Positions 8,406 to 16,677 of a DNA stretch of 64,000 nucleotides are shown in pieces (the stretch's first letter is position 1; each line of letters begins with the position of its first letter). Source of the DNA: Verrucomicrobiales bacterium. Its GTDB lineage: Bacteria > Verrucomicrobiota > Verrucomicrobiia > Limisphaerales > J093. The notes beneath the pieces were generated by a model. It had not been told where the DNA came from and did not search any database. It saw nothing but the letters and a program-made list of their open reading frames with translations. The DNA is taken from the NCBI GenBank assembly GCA_015075445.1, contig JABTUJ010000034.1, positions 47,352 to 111,351 on the forward strand, written 5' to 3'. The translations under genes were made by a program, and so were the position numbers.

Positions 8406-9587
8406 ATGGTAAGCGGGACAATCAAGCCCTGGCACCAGGTCGTCAAACTGCGCGAGGACGTCAAGACGGGCGAGCTGACCCTGGCAATGTTCGCCGCCGA
8501 TCTTTACGACGTGAAGATGGGGACGGCGAAGCCGGTGTATTGCGACCCGAAGGAGTTCTTTACGCTGACGTTCCCGGCCAGCGGCATCCGGGCGCTGGCG
8601 CGGGATGTCGCGTACCGGTTGGCCGGGAAGAGCGACAAGGCGGTGCGGCAACTGTCGCTGACCTACGGCGGCGGCAAGACGCACACGCTGATCACGGAGT
8701 ATCACCTGCACAACGACCCGGCGAAGCTGCCGGACGTGCCCGCCGTGGCGGAGTTCCGGGCGGAGATGGGCGGGCTGGCGATCCCCAAGGCGCGAATCGT
8801 GGTGCTGCCGTTCGACAAGCTGGACGTGGAGAAGGGCATGGAGATGGTCAGCCCCGCCGGGAAGAAGCGGTGGCTGGAGCAGCCGTGGAGCCTGCTGGCG
8901 TGGCAGATTGCCGGCGATGCCGGGCTGAAGCTGCTGCATGCCGACGGGAAGGCGGAAGAGCGTGAATCTGCCCCGGCGGAAAACCTGATGCGGTCGCTGC
9001 TGGAACTGGGGGTGAAGGAAGGCGGGGCGTTGCTGGTGCTGCTGGATGAAGTGCTGATGTACGCGCACGAGAAGGTGCGGAAGGAGCCGGGCTGGCTGGA
9101 GACACTGAAGAACTTCTTCCAATACCTGACCCAGGCGGCCACGAAGACAGACCGGTGCTGCGTGGTGGCGTCACTGCTGGCGTCGGATGTGGAGAAGAAC
9201 GACCCAACCGGGCGCAAGATTGAATCAGAACTGTCCCAGATATTCCAGCGCGAGGGGGAGCAGGAAATCCAGCCCGTGACGAAGGAGGAAGCGGCGGAAG
9301 TGTTGAAGCGGCGGCTGTTCGATCTGGAGTCCATCAAGGACGTGGAGAAATCCCGGCCGCAAGTGATCACGGCGCTGCAAGGGATTGGGAAACTGGATGA
9401 GAGGGCGGCCAGAGGCGGGAGCGGCGTCGAGCAAAAGTACCTGCTGAGCTTTCCCTTCCACCCGGAATTGACCAGGTGTTTTACGCGAAGTGGTCGGGGA
9501 TGCCCGGCTTCCAGCGGACGCGCGGCATCCTGCGCACGTTCGCGCTGGCGCTGCGGGACGCTGCGGAATCGGACCCGTCGCCGCTGA
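8406..9587 (+). CDS. DUF499 ATPase, N-terminal part (frameshifted)
   Basis: The reliable part is residues 1-356. Walker A is LTYGGGKTHTLITEYH near residue 87. Walker B is GALLVLLDEVLMYAH near residue 213. WLETLKNFFQYLTQAA and VVASLLASD follow, as in DUF499 AAA+ ATPases that accompany DUF1156 methylases. After PFHPELT the frame is lost: the next residues (RCFTRSGRGCP and on) are not family-like. The family continuation (VFYAKWSGMPGFQRTRG) is found in another frame from 9476. Two bases (9474-9475) sit where one codon should be, so one base is missing relative to an intact gene. The two parts together would give about 1,100 residues, the normal length. An AAAGG ribosome site precedes the ATG. 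It is either a sequencing error or a true inactivating deletion. Confidence 0.82.
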   Translation: MVSGTIKPWHQVVKLREDVKTGELTLAMFAADLYDVKMGTAKPVYCDPKEFFTLTFPASGIRALARDVAYRLAGKSDKAVRQLSLTYGGGKTHTLITEYHLHNDPAKLPDVPAVAEFRAEMGGLAIPKARIVVLPFDKLDVEKGMEMVSPAGKKRWLEQPWSLLAWQIAGDAGLKLLHADGKAEERESAPAENLMRSLLELGVKEGGALLVLLDEVLMYAHEKVRKEPGWLETLKNFFQYLTQAATKTDRCCVVASLLASDVEKNDPTGRKIESELSQIFQREGEQEIQPVTKEEAAEVLKRRLFDLESIKDVEKSRPQVITALQGIGKLDERAARGGSGVEQKYLLSFPFHPELTRCFTRSGRGCPASSGRAASCARSRWRCGTLRNRTRRR

Positions 9588-11719
9588 TCGGGCCAAGCGT
9601 GTTCCTGCCGAAGAGCGGGGGAACGAAGATTCCTGAGGGGCTGCGGGAGTTGGCGGAAGTGGCGCGGAAGGAAACCTATGAGGGGGCGCAGAGCAACTGG
9701 CCGTTCATTCTGGACACTGAACTGGCAAAGGCACGACAGATCGAACAGGACTTCCCCGCGCTGAAGGGGCGGGAAATCCAGCAGGCGGTGATTGCGTCGT
9801 TCGTGCATTCCCAGCCAATCGGGAAGAAGGCAGACCTGAACGAATTGTTCGTGCTGGTGGGGGCCACCAACCCGGACCGGATCACGCTGGAAAGGGCGCT
9901 GCGGCGGTGGGTGGATGTGTCGTGGTTCCTGGATGAATCGAATTTCCCGTCGGATGACAAGGCCCTGCCCAAGACGTGGCGGCTGGGGTCGCGCCCAAAT
10001 CTTCAGCAGATGCATGATGTGGCCTGCACTGACCGGGTGAAGGTGGAGACGGTGGAATCCCTGCTGAATACGCTGATCGGGAAGGCGAAGGACCTGACGG
10101 CGGGAGCGTCGGCAGCCGGGGCGAAGGTCCACAACCTGCCGGTGAAGCCGAGCGACATCGAGGATGACGGGGAGTTCCATTTTGCGGTGCTGGGGCCGAA
10201 GTGCGCTTCCATGTCCGGGAATCCGAGCGCGGAAGCGAAACGATACCTGGAAGAAACGACCCGAGCGGACCGGCCGCGGGTGAACAAGAACGCGGTGGTG
10301 CTGGCGGTGCCGTCGCGAGATGGATTGGATGCGGCGCGGGCGACGGTGCGCAGCTACCTGGGCTGGGAAGAAGTCCGGGAGATGCTGAAGGGCCAGGAAC
10401 TGGATGAAGTGCGCCGGGTGCGTTTGCAGGGGAACACGGAGAAGTCGCGCAGCGACATCATGGAGGCGATCAAGAACGCCTATTGCATCGTGGTGACGCA
10501 AAGCGCGGCGGGGGACATCCAGGCGTTCAAGATTTCGCCCAGTGATGAGCCGCTGTTCCTGACGATCAAGGGCGACTCGCGGTCGCGGGTGGAAGACACC
10601 CCGGTGAGCGCGGACGCGCTGCTGCCGGGCGGGCCGTATGACCTCTGGCAGCAAGGGCAGACGTCGAAGCGGATCAAGGACCTGGTGGGGGCGTTCGCCC
10701 AGGTGCCCAAGCTGCCCAAGATGCTGCGACGCGGGAAGATTCTGGAAACCCTGGTGGACGGGGCGCGACAGGGGTTCTTTGTGTTGCGGCAGATGAGGCC
10801 GGACAAGTCGTTCCGGACGATCTGGCGGCAGGAGGTGTCGGCGGATGACATCGAAAAGGACCCAAGCTGGGAAGTGGTGCTGCCGGAGTCGGCGCAACTC
10901 GAGGAAATCCCGGCGTTGCTGCTCACGCCTGAGGCGCTGCCGGAGCTGTGGCCGGCGAGCAAGCAGATCGCGGTGTCGGACGCGGTGAACTACTTCGCGG
11001 GGAGCAAGTATGTGGCGACCAGGCGGGCGGCCTCGGACGGCACGATGTACGACGAGACGGTGCCGATCCCCTCGGCCAGGAGCGAAGCGGTCCAGGCCGG
11101 GGTGCAGGCGGCGGTGGAGGCCGGAAAGCTGTGGCTGATATCGGGGGTGGCGAGCATCTGCGGCGAGCCAATCCCGACAGGAGTGCTGACTGACGCGGCG
11201 CTGCTGTATGCGCCCCCACAGCCCATGGATGTGAACCGGCTGACGCCGGAGCAACTGCCGGCGGCGTGGCAAGGGAACCAAACGACGGCGCTGGGCTTGG
11301 CCAACCAGTTGTCGGTGGCCGCCGGGAAGGCGCTGCCGTGGCCGGTGGTGCGAGATGCGATTGACGGGGCCATCCGGGCGCGGTTGCTCGAACGGACGGC
11401 GGATTCCGGCCCGTGGCCGTGCCCGCTGAGCGGAGCCGGGGCCGTGAAGCTGCAACGGCCGCAGAACGTGCCGGTGCCGGTGACACCACCGCCGGTGGTG
11501 ACCAAGCCGGGGACCTTCACGGCGGAAGGGGAAGTGCAGTCGCAAGAATTGATGGACCTCGCGGACTCGCTGGGCGAGGTGCTGAAATCCGCGGTGCCGA
11601 ACACGCTCAGGCTGAACGTTCGGATTGAACTGGGCGGGGAGCCGAAGGCAAGCGAAGCGAAGGTGAAGGCGATCAACGCCATCCTGGCGAAGGTGAAGAA
11701 AGGGCTTGAGCTGAAATAG
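9476..11719 (+). CDS. DUF499 ATPase, C-terminal part (frameshifted)
   Basis: 747 residues of open frame that continue the preceding ATPase. The first codons read VFYAKWSGMPGFQRTRG, which join directly to the FHPELT end of the upstream frame. The GTG at 9476 is therefore not a real start. The middle has VLVGATNPDRITLERALRRW and repeated basic helices. Near the end, VTPPPVVTKPGTF is a proline-rich linker to a small domain ending in KVKKGLELK. No second nucleotide-binding site was recognised. If the indel is real, neither half would be functional as a complete ATPase. This gene closes the island: the next gene is 390 bp away on the opposite strand. Confidence 0.8.
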   Translation: MFYAKWSGMPGFQRTRGILRTFALALRDAAESDPSPLIGPSVFLPKSGGTKIPEGLRELAEVARKETYEGAQSNWPFILDTELAKARQIEQDFPALKGREIQQAVIASFVHSQPIGKKADLNELFVLVGATNPDRITLERALRRWVDVSWFLDESNFPSDDKALPKTWRLGSRPNLQQMHDVACTDRVKVETVESLLNTLIGKAKDLTAGASAAGAKVHNLPVKPSDIEDDGEFHFAVLGPKCASMSGNPSAEAKRYLEETTRADRPRVNKNAVVLAVPSRDGLDAARATVRSYLGWEEVREMLKGQELDEVRRVRLQGNTEKSRSDIMEAIKNAYCIVVTQSAAGDIQAFKISPSDEPLFLTIKGDSRSRVEDTPVSADALLPGGPYDLWQQGQTSKRIKDLVGAFAQVPKLPKMLRRGKILETLVDGARQGFFVLRQMRPDKSFRTIWRQEVSADDIEKDPSWEVVLPESAQLEEIPALLLTPEALPELWPASKQIAVSDAVNYFAGSKYVATRRAASDGTMYDETVPIPSARSEAVQAGVQAAVEAGKLWLISGVASICGEPIPTGVLTDAALLYAPPQPMDVNRLTPEQLPAAWQGNQTTALGLANQLSVAAGKALPWPVVRDAIDGAIRARLLERTADSGPWPCPLSGAGAVKLQRPQNVPVPVTPPPVVTKPGTFTAEGEVQSQELMDLADSLGEVLKSAVPNTLRLNVRIELGGEPKASEAKVKAINAILAKVKKGLELK

Positions 11720-12109
11720 GTGCAAGTCGCTCAGACCATCGAGCGGCTCAGGCATGGTCACGCTTCGATGCTCTGCACCTGTTGCGCATGCCCTTCAGGA
11801 GTCGTGGTATCTGGGCTGCGACATCAAACCGGCTGAAGCTCACCCGACAATGTGACGTCCGGCCAGTCCGGCCTGTACTCTGCTGTCTCGGCGGTGGAAA
11901 GCTGACTGTTTCTACCACAGAGACGCGAGGGACACCGAGACGGGGAGGAGGCCCCTGTCGGGAGGAAGCGGATCGGCCGGTTCCCGCCCTCGCCCCAACC
12001 TCCCCCTTTCCTCGGCGACCTGCGCATCGCGGCGGTGGGGAGCGAACGCTCCCTGCCGCCGAGGCACGGGGAGCGCCGAGGGTAGAAGACGACTGGCGAG
12101 GGAGAGGAA
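11720..12109. other. island boundary, no gene recognised
   Basis: 390 bp between the DUF499 gene and the convergent oxidase operon. No convincing protein, tRNA or integrase remnant is visible. Around 11917-11945 the text ACCACAGAGACGCGAGGGAC resembles a low-complexity interspersed repeat often seen between environmental bacterial genes. No direct repeat matching the left side of the island was found by eye. Confidence 0.4.
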
Positions 12110-12889
12110 CTACTCGTAGCTGACGGGCTCGCCGGGCTGCGGCGCCTTGCTTCGCAGGTACTGCTCGTACTCCTCCGCCGTCACCACCCGCAGAAGACCG
12201 CGCATGCTCGAGTGACCGTTGCCGCAGAGCTGGGAACAGGTGATGAGATAATCCCCCACCTGCGTGGGCTTGAACCAGATCGGGTTGCTCAGGCCCGGGA
12301 TGGCGTCCTGCGAGATCCGCAGCGGCTTCACGGCAAACCCGTGGATGACATCGAGCGACGAGATGAACGCGATCACGGGCTTGTCCACCGGCACCACCAC
12401 CTCGCTCGTCTCAACCACCACATCGTCCTTGCCCGCGGGATCCTCGGGATCGATGGCCAGCGGATTCGCCGGGGAGTAGAACTGCGGTCCTCCCTTGCCA
12501 AATACGCCGTCCGGACCCGGGTAACGCGCGATCCAGTTGAATTGCCGGCCGATGATGCGAACCACGGTGGACTCGCTCTCGGGGGGGAAATTGCCGGCCG
12601 TCCCACCGCGCGCCCAAATCGGAATGGCCAGCCCGATCAAGAGGGCGGCTTCGATCCCCGCCACGCCCACCTCGAGGTAGCTCGAGATATGGCCCCGCAC
12701 CCCGGCCGCATCCGCGGTGGCGTTCTTGCGCTGGCGATAGCGCCACAGCGTGTAGATCAGGAAGATCCCCCAACCCACGGCGAGCACGAACATCAGCACG
12801 TGCACGTAGAACAGCAGGCGGTCGATCGCGGGACCGTGCTCGGACACCACCGGGGGGAGGTGAAGGACTTTGATGATGAAATCCTGCAT
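12110..12889 (-). CDS. ctaC: cytochrome c oxidase subunit II
   Basis: 259 residues. Two membrane helices (about 28-50 and 76-96) precede the periplasmic cupredoxin domain. The CuA site is complete: a histidine in DVIHGFAV, then CSQLCGNGHSSM with both cysteines, the histidine and the methionine. No CxxCH is present, so this is not a caa3-type fused subunit. It accepts electrons from cytochrome c for subunit I. It is the last gene of the operon and lies four small genes away from ctaD, whereas ctaC usually comes first. Three bases separate it from the upstream 86-residue gene, so the transcript is shared. No cleavable signal peptide is obvious. Confidence 0.93.
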   Translation of the reverse strand: MQDFIIKVLHLPPVVSEHGPAIDRLLFYVHVLMFVLAVGWGIFLIYTLWRYRQRKNATADAAGVRGHISSYLEVGVAGIEAALLIGLAIPIWARGGTAGNFPPESESTVVRIIGRQFNWIARYPGPDGVFGKGGPQFYSPANPLAIDPEDPAGKDDVVVETSEVVVPVDKPVIAFISSLDVIHGFAVKPLRISQDAIPGLSNPIWFKPTQVGDYLITCSQLCGNGHSSMRGLLRVVTAEEYEQYLRSKAPQPGEPVSYE

Positions 12890-12892
12890 GGC

Positions 12893-13153
12893 TCAGACCG
12901 AAGGAGGGGATTCAGGAATCGCCGCGCGGACCGCCGCGGCCCGGCGCGCCAGGAAGACAAAGAAGCCGGCCAACGTCGCCAGCACCGACAGGATCACGCC
13001 CAGCAGGAACAGGATGCCCATGTTCATGCCCTCCGCGAGGCCGGAGTCCGAACGGCCAAAACAGGTGGCACAAGCCCATCCTGACGGCGCGCCCGCCACG
13101 CCAAGGAGGCTCATCACCAGCCAGCCCCAAAGCCTGGTCATCCGTGGTTTCAT
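12893..13153 (-). CDS. small membrane protein with CATCF motif in the oxidase operon
   Basis: 86 residues from the ATG at 13153. A signal-peptide-like segment (LWGWLVMSLLGVAGAPSGWA) is followed by CATCFGRSDSG, then a membrane helix (MGILFLLGVILSVLATLAGFFVFLA) and a short charged tail. The CxxC after the cleavage region could bind copper or heme-b-related metal, or form a disulfide in the periplasm. Position inside the oxidase operon suggests a role in assembly or copper delivery; that is inference. The start overlaps the end of the preceding gene by four bases. Confidence 0.6.
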   Translation of the reverse strand: MKPRMTRLWGWLVMSLLGVAGAPSGWACATCFGRSDSGLAEGMNMGILFLLGVILSVLATLAGFFVFLARRAAAVRAAIPESPPSV

Positions 13154-13356
13154 AGATAGCTGATATGCCGCAGCTTCCTCAGTACGGCCTTGAAGTAGAG
13201 GATGAGGGCTAGCCCGCACGCGAGCGACCCCAGCCCCAGGATGAACTCGAAGACGTTGCCGCCGTGCACCCGGTCATGGATCGCCCACCCGCCAAAGCCA
13301 AAGCAAAGGAGGATCGACGAGAGCACGAACACCACGTGGAAGGCTTTGAGCGACAT
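13150..13356 (-). CDS. 68-residue two-helix membrane protein, oxidase operon
   Basis: Two hydrophobic stretches (about residues 6-26 and 37-56) with HDRVHGGN between them and a basic tail (KAVLRKLRHISYL). It overlaps both neighbours by one to four bases, a strong sign of co-translation with subunit IV upstream and the CATCF protein downstream. No family recognised. It could be a small accessory subunit of the oxidase. Confidence 0.6.
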   Translation of the reverse strand: MSLKAFHVVFVLSSILLCFGFGGWAIHDRVHGGNVFEFILGLGSLACGLALILYFKAVLRKLRHISYL

Positions 13357-13667
13357 CAGGGGAAGAAGTGGTGGGTGTGGTCGACTTCCGAGAGAATCGG
13401 CAGCAGCAGGAGCATCACGAAGAAGAGCCCGGTCAGCGCCATGATCCCATAGATCAGCTTGCGCTCCTCGATCAGATGCATCAGGACGCCCGCCACCAGG
13501 CAGGCCTCCCCCAGGGCCACGGTCAGCACGAGACCCACCTTGAGCCCCGTGGCGATGGGCAGCAACGAGAGCATGACCATCACCAGCGTGCCCAGCGCCA
13601 GCGCCAGCAGGATGTACCGATGGCGGCCCACCTGCGCGGCCGGTTTGGATTCTCCAGAGTCAGGCAT
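13356..13667 (-). CDS. cytochrome c oxidase subunit IV family protein
   Basis: 103 residues with three predicted helices (about 20-37, 43-63, 73-92). The middle helix carries the VLMHLIEERKLIY pattern seen in prokaryotic subunit IV (CtaF/CyoD-like) proteins, which stabilise the subunit I/III interface. The C-terminus is histidine-rich (DHTHHFFP). It is 14 bp downstream of ctaE, in the expected I-III-IV order. Confidence 0.82.
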   Translation of the reverse strand: MPDSGESKPAAQVGRHRYILLALALGTLVMVMLSLLPIATGLKVGLVLTVALGEACLVAGVLMHLIEERKLIYGIMALTGLFFVMLLLLPILSEVDHTHHFFP

Positions 13668-13681
13668 AGACGTTCAGGCGT

Positions 13682-14464
13682 TCAGAGCAAATAAAGGGTG
13701 GGAAACAGGAAAATCCAGACGAGCTCGACGAAATGCCAGTACAGCCCGCCGACCTCCACCCGGTTGGTGAAACGTTCGGGCTCGGTGCGCCACATCCCGC
13801 TGCCCGGCCCCCAGAAATAACCGAGCACGACGATCCCCCCGATCACATGGAGCGCGTGCAGGCCGGTCAGGACAAAGTAGATCGCGAAGAAAGTGCTCCG
13901 CCAGGGCCCGAACGCCTCGAGCTTGGTGATTTGCGCCAACTCGAGCCGGACGGGTTCGCCGTGCGCCCCGCGCTTCCCTTCGTGGGCATCAGGCGTGAAG
14001 GCAAGTTCCTCCGGCGGCGCGGGCAGGGCCTTGAGCTTGGCCAGCGTCAGATTGAAGGGCTGTCCCTCGAGATGGCCGGTCATTTCGCGACCGTCCTGCA
14101 GCCGCACGTAGTAGTGCGTGAACTTGTCGTGGTATTCGAACGCCTTGATCGAGATGAACAGGACCGCCAGCAACACGGTGGCGCCCTGCCAGAGCTTGAA
14201 ACGGCCCAAGTCCTTTTCCTTCAACGAAGCCCAGGCCAGCACGACACTGATGCTCGAGAGGATCAGGACGAACGTGTTCAGTGTCCCCAACGGGATGCTG
14301 AGCTGCCGCACCGGCCACTCGGGCGATCCCACCCGCAGCAGGATGTAGGAGGAGAACAGGGCACCGAAGAGCATCACCTCCGACGCCAGGAAGAGCCAGA
14401 GACCGAGCTTGGCGTTGTACAGGCCCGTGTCCGGGCGGGGCTCGACGTTGTACGGAATCTGCAT
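13682..14464 (-). CDS. ctaE: cytochrome c oxidase subunit III with a hydrophilic insert
   Basis: 260 residues. The N-terminal helix has KLGLWLFLASEVMLFGALFS, with the conserved glutamate of subunit III. The last helices have FFAIYFVLTGLHALHVIGG and the YWHFVELVWIFLFPTLY ending typical of the family. Between the third and fourth helices lies a soluble stretch of about 70 residues (RLQDGREMTGHLEGQP to ITKLEAFGPWR) that normal five-helix versions of about 200 residues lack. The gene follows ctaD after 21 bp. Start ATG is the only one consistent with the first helix. Confidence 0.92.
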   Translation of the reverse strand: MQIPYNVEPRPDTGLYNAKLGLWLFLASEVMLFGALFSSYILLRVGSPEWPVRQLSIPLGTLNTFVLILSSISVVLAWASLKEKDLGRFKLWQGATVLLAVLFISIKAFEYHDKFTHYYVRLQDGREMTGHLEGQPFNLTLAKLKALPAPPEELAFTPDAHEGKRGAHGEPVRLELAQITKLEAFGPWRSTFFAIYFVLTGLHALHVIGGIVVLGYFWGPGSGMWRTEPERFTNRVEVGGLYWHFVELVWIFLFPTLYLL

Positions 14465-14485
14465 GGGCGCGCGCGACGGGACGAC

Positions 14486-16297
14486 TCAGGCCGGTTGGTT
14501 CTGGGGCAGGAAATCCCCCGGACGACGGCCGGGCGTGTACTCGTACGGGCCGCGCACCACCACGGGCGGCTGGAGGAAGTTCCCGTGCGGCGGCGGCGTG
14601 GGCGTGGCCCATTCGAGGGTGGTGGACTCCCAGGGGTTGTCCGAAGTGACCCGCTGGCCCCGAAAGATGCTCCAGAAGAAATTGATGATGAAGGGCAGTT
14701 GGGCGAGCCCCAATAGCCAGGCCGCATGCGAGATCCCGGTGTTCAGCTTCAGGGCCAGCGACAACCCATGCACCACGTCCGGGGTGAGCGCATACGTCGC
14801 GCCGCCGTCATACATCCGCCGGTGCATCCCCTCGAGGCCCTGGATGAACATGGGCAGAAACACGAGGTTCATGAAGATCAAGGACAACACGAAATGCACG
14901 CGACCCCAGAACTCGTTCATCGTCCGACCCGTGACCTTCGGGAACCAGTAATAAATGCCGGCGAAAAGGGCGAAGATCGTTCCCGGCGCCACCACGTAGT
15001 GGAAGTGCGCGATCACGTAGTAGGTGTCGTGCAGGTGAATGTCCGTGGCGCTGAAGCCCAGCGGCAGACCCGTCAGTCCGCCGATCCCGAACATCGGCAG
15101 GAACGCGAGCGCGAAGAGCATCGGCGTGTTGAACCGGATCGAACCGCCCCAGAGCGAGAGCATGAGTGAGGTCAGGATGATCACCGACGGGATCGAGATC
15201 ATCATCGTGGTCGTCTGGAAGAACGTGCTGATCCGGGTGCCCATGCCGGTCAGGTACATGTGGTGCGCCCACACCAGGAAGGAGAGGAACCCGATGGCCA
15301 TCGCCGAGTACACCAGCGACTTGTAGCCAAAGATCGGCTTGCGAGTGTTGTTGGCGATGATCTCCGGCACGATGCCCCACGCGGGCAGGATGAGCACGTA
15401 CACCTCCGGATGCGCCAGGAACCAGAACAGGTGTTGCCAGAGGAGCGGGCTTCCCCCGCCGCTGACATCGAGCGGCTGTCCCCCCACCACCAGGCCGGTC
15501 GGCAGGAAGAACGAGCTCCCAAACAGGTTGTCCACGAGCTGCATGATGCCGGCCGCCTCCAGCGGCGGGAACGCCAGCAGCAGCAGAAACGCGGTCACCA
15601 ACTGCGCCCAGACCAGAAACGGCAGCCGCAGCCAGCCCATCCCCTCGGCCCGAAGCTGAATGATCGTGGTGATGATGTTGACCGAGCCCAGCAAGGACGA
15701 CGTGATCAGCAGCACCATGCCGATCAGCCAGAGCGATTGCCCGTTGATGACGTACGCCGCGTCCGTGATTGTGGCCAGCGGCGAATACGAGGTCCACCCC
15801 GACTTCGCCGCCCCGCCGGGGATGAAGAAGCTGATCAACATCACCACGCCCCCGAGGAAATACACCCAGTAACTGGCCATGTTCAGCTTCGGGAAGGCCA
15901 TGTCCGGCGCGCCGATCTGCAGCGGGACCAGATAGTTGCCAAAGGCGCCGGCCGCCAGCGGCACCACCGCCAGGAACACCATGATCGTCCCGTGCATCGC
16001 CCCGAAGGAGTTGTAGAGGTCGGGCGACATGATCCCCTGCCCCGCCATGTCCGGTCCCAGCGCCCAGAGCAGCAGATCCCCGAACACGGGGATCGGTTGC
16101 CCGTGGTACGCAAGCTGCCAGCGCATCAGCGCCATGAGCCCGTACCCGATGAACAGGAACACGAGCGCCGTGATCCCGTACTGGATGCCGACGACCTTGT
16201 GATCGGTCGAGAAAATGTACCTCCGCCAGAACGGCAGGTGCGGGTGATGCTCCTGCCCGGCGGAGGCGTGGCTCGCCCTCTGTGCGGTGCTCGTCAT
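14486..16297 (-). CDS. ctaD: cytochrome c oxidase subunit I
   Basis: 603 residues from the ATG at 16297; the frame is open further upstream but the N-terminus RYIFSTDHKVVGIQYG fits this start. Metal ligands are complete: heme a histidine in FGAMHGTIMVF, CuB site HPEVY (histidine and the cross-linked tyrosine), WAHHMYLTGM, and HDTYYVIAHFHYV with the heme a3 and heme a histidines. The segment after the HH pair (RISTFFQTTTMMISIPSVI) lacks the lysine of the classical K-channel. It is the oxygen-reducing, proton-pumping core of a heme-copper terminal oxidase in the cytoplasmic membrane, and heads a six-gene operon read toward 12110. The start is preceded by GAGG at close range. Confidence 0.95.
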   Translation of the reverse strand: MTSTAQRASHASAGQEHHPHLPFWRRYIFSTDHKVVGIQYGITALVFLFIGYGLMALMRWQLAYHGQPIPVFGDLLLWALGPDMAGQGIMSPDLYNSFGAMHGTIMVFLAVVPLAAGAFGNYLVPLQIGAPDMAFPKLNMASYWVYFLGGVVMLISFFIPGGAAKSGWTSYSPLATITDAAYVINGQSLWLIGMVLLITSSLLGSVNIITTIIQLRAEGMGWLRLPFLVWAQLVTAFLLLLAFPPLEAAGIMQLVDNLFGSSFFLPTGLVVGGQPLDVSGGGSPLLWQHLFWFLAHPEVYVLILPAWGIVPEIIANNTRKPIFGYKSLVYSAMAIGFLSFLVWAHHMYLTGMGTRISTFFQTTTMMISIPSVIILTSLMLSLWGGSIRFNTPMLFALAFLPMFGIGGLTGLPLGFSATDIHLHDTYYVIAHFHYVVAPGTIFALFAGIYYWFPKVTGRTMNEFWGRVHFVLSLIFMNLVFLPMFIQGLEGMHRRMYDGGATYALTPDVVHGLSLALKLNTGISHAAWLLGLAQLPFIINFFWSIFRGQRVTSDNPWESTTLEWATPTPPPHGNFLQPPVVVRGPYEYTPGRRPGDFLPQNQPA

Positions 16298-16565
16298 GCC
16301 TCGGAATCCACGGCGGCCCGGGTGCCCAACTCCCCGTCCCCCGCCCGGCAAGGGCCGCCGCGACCCGACAACGGCGGCGGCTGAGACTGAACTGAAGTTG
16401 CGGTCACCCGCGCAAAAAATGTTGAGCGGAGGCTAGGAGCAGCCGTCCGGGTTGTCAACTGTTCACCCCTTGAATTCTCTCTGACTCCACCGCGGATCAG
16501 CGTGAGCAGTGCTGATGGATGGAACACCACGTCGAAACGGTACGCGCCTGGCCGGCGGGGCAAAA

Positions 16566-16592
16566 TGTCAAATGTTCATGTTTGACCCCATG
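16566..16592 (+). repeat. solo half-copy of the MITE-like arm
   Basis: TGTCAAATGTTCATGTTTGA followed by CCCCATG matches the right arm of the element at 62731-62838 in all but two positions over about 26 bp. No second arm is nearby, so this is a degenerate or solo copy. Two related copies in 64 kb point to a dispersed family. Confidence 0.65.
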
Positions 16593-16601
16593 GGCGGCCG
16601 C

Positions 16602-16638
16602 GGAAAAATCAATGGCTGGCAACCGAAGCTGCCAGCCA
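16602..16638 (-). terminator. rho-independent terminator of nrdJ
   Basis: On the minus strand, just after the nrdJ stop, TGGCTGGCA and TGCCAGCCA form a 9-bp perfect stem with TTCG at the tip of the loop, followed by TTGATTTTT. Stem, UUCG loop and U-run together are a standard intrinsic terminator. It separates nrdJ from the oxidase operon. Confidence 0.8.
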
Positions 16639-16677
16639 CTGCGCCGTGACGTACGCGTGCGGGCCGGGAGGCCGCAC

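Larger units (their letters stand above)
16298..16677. other. intergenic region between nrdJ and the oxidase operon
   Basis: 380 bp. It should hold the oxidase promoter (minus strand); no box good enough to name was found. It contains a solo half-copy of the palindromic element (16566-16592) and the nrdJ terminator (16602-16638). No coding sequence is supported. Confidence 0.5.

Noticed and set aside
84..11719. Complete Hma-type system
   Set aside because: The methylase and DUF499 ATPase fit, but no helicase gene is in the window, so the system cannot be called complete. It may lie left of position 1.
8702..11761. A 1,019-codon antisense frame opposite the DUF499 gene
   Set aside because: Arginine-, histidine- and proline-rich shadow translation. 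The plus strand carries Walker motifs and DUF499 sequence.
11720..12109. tRNA or integrase remnant marking an attachment site
   Set aside because: No cloverleaf, no CCA-type end and no direct repeat with the left edge could be identified.
16565..16592. Sigma-factor promoter for nrdJ or ctaD
   Set aside because: The AT-rich text here is explained by similarity to the palindromic element arm and lies downstream of nrdJ.
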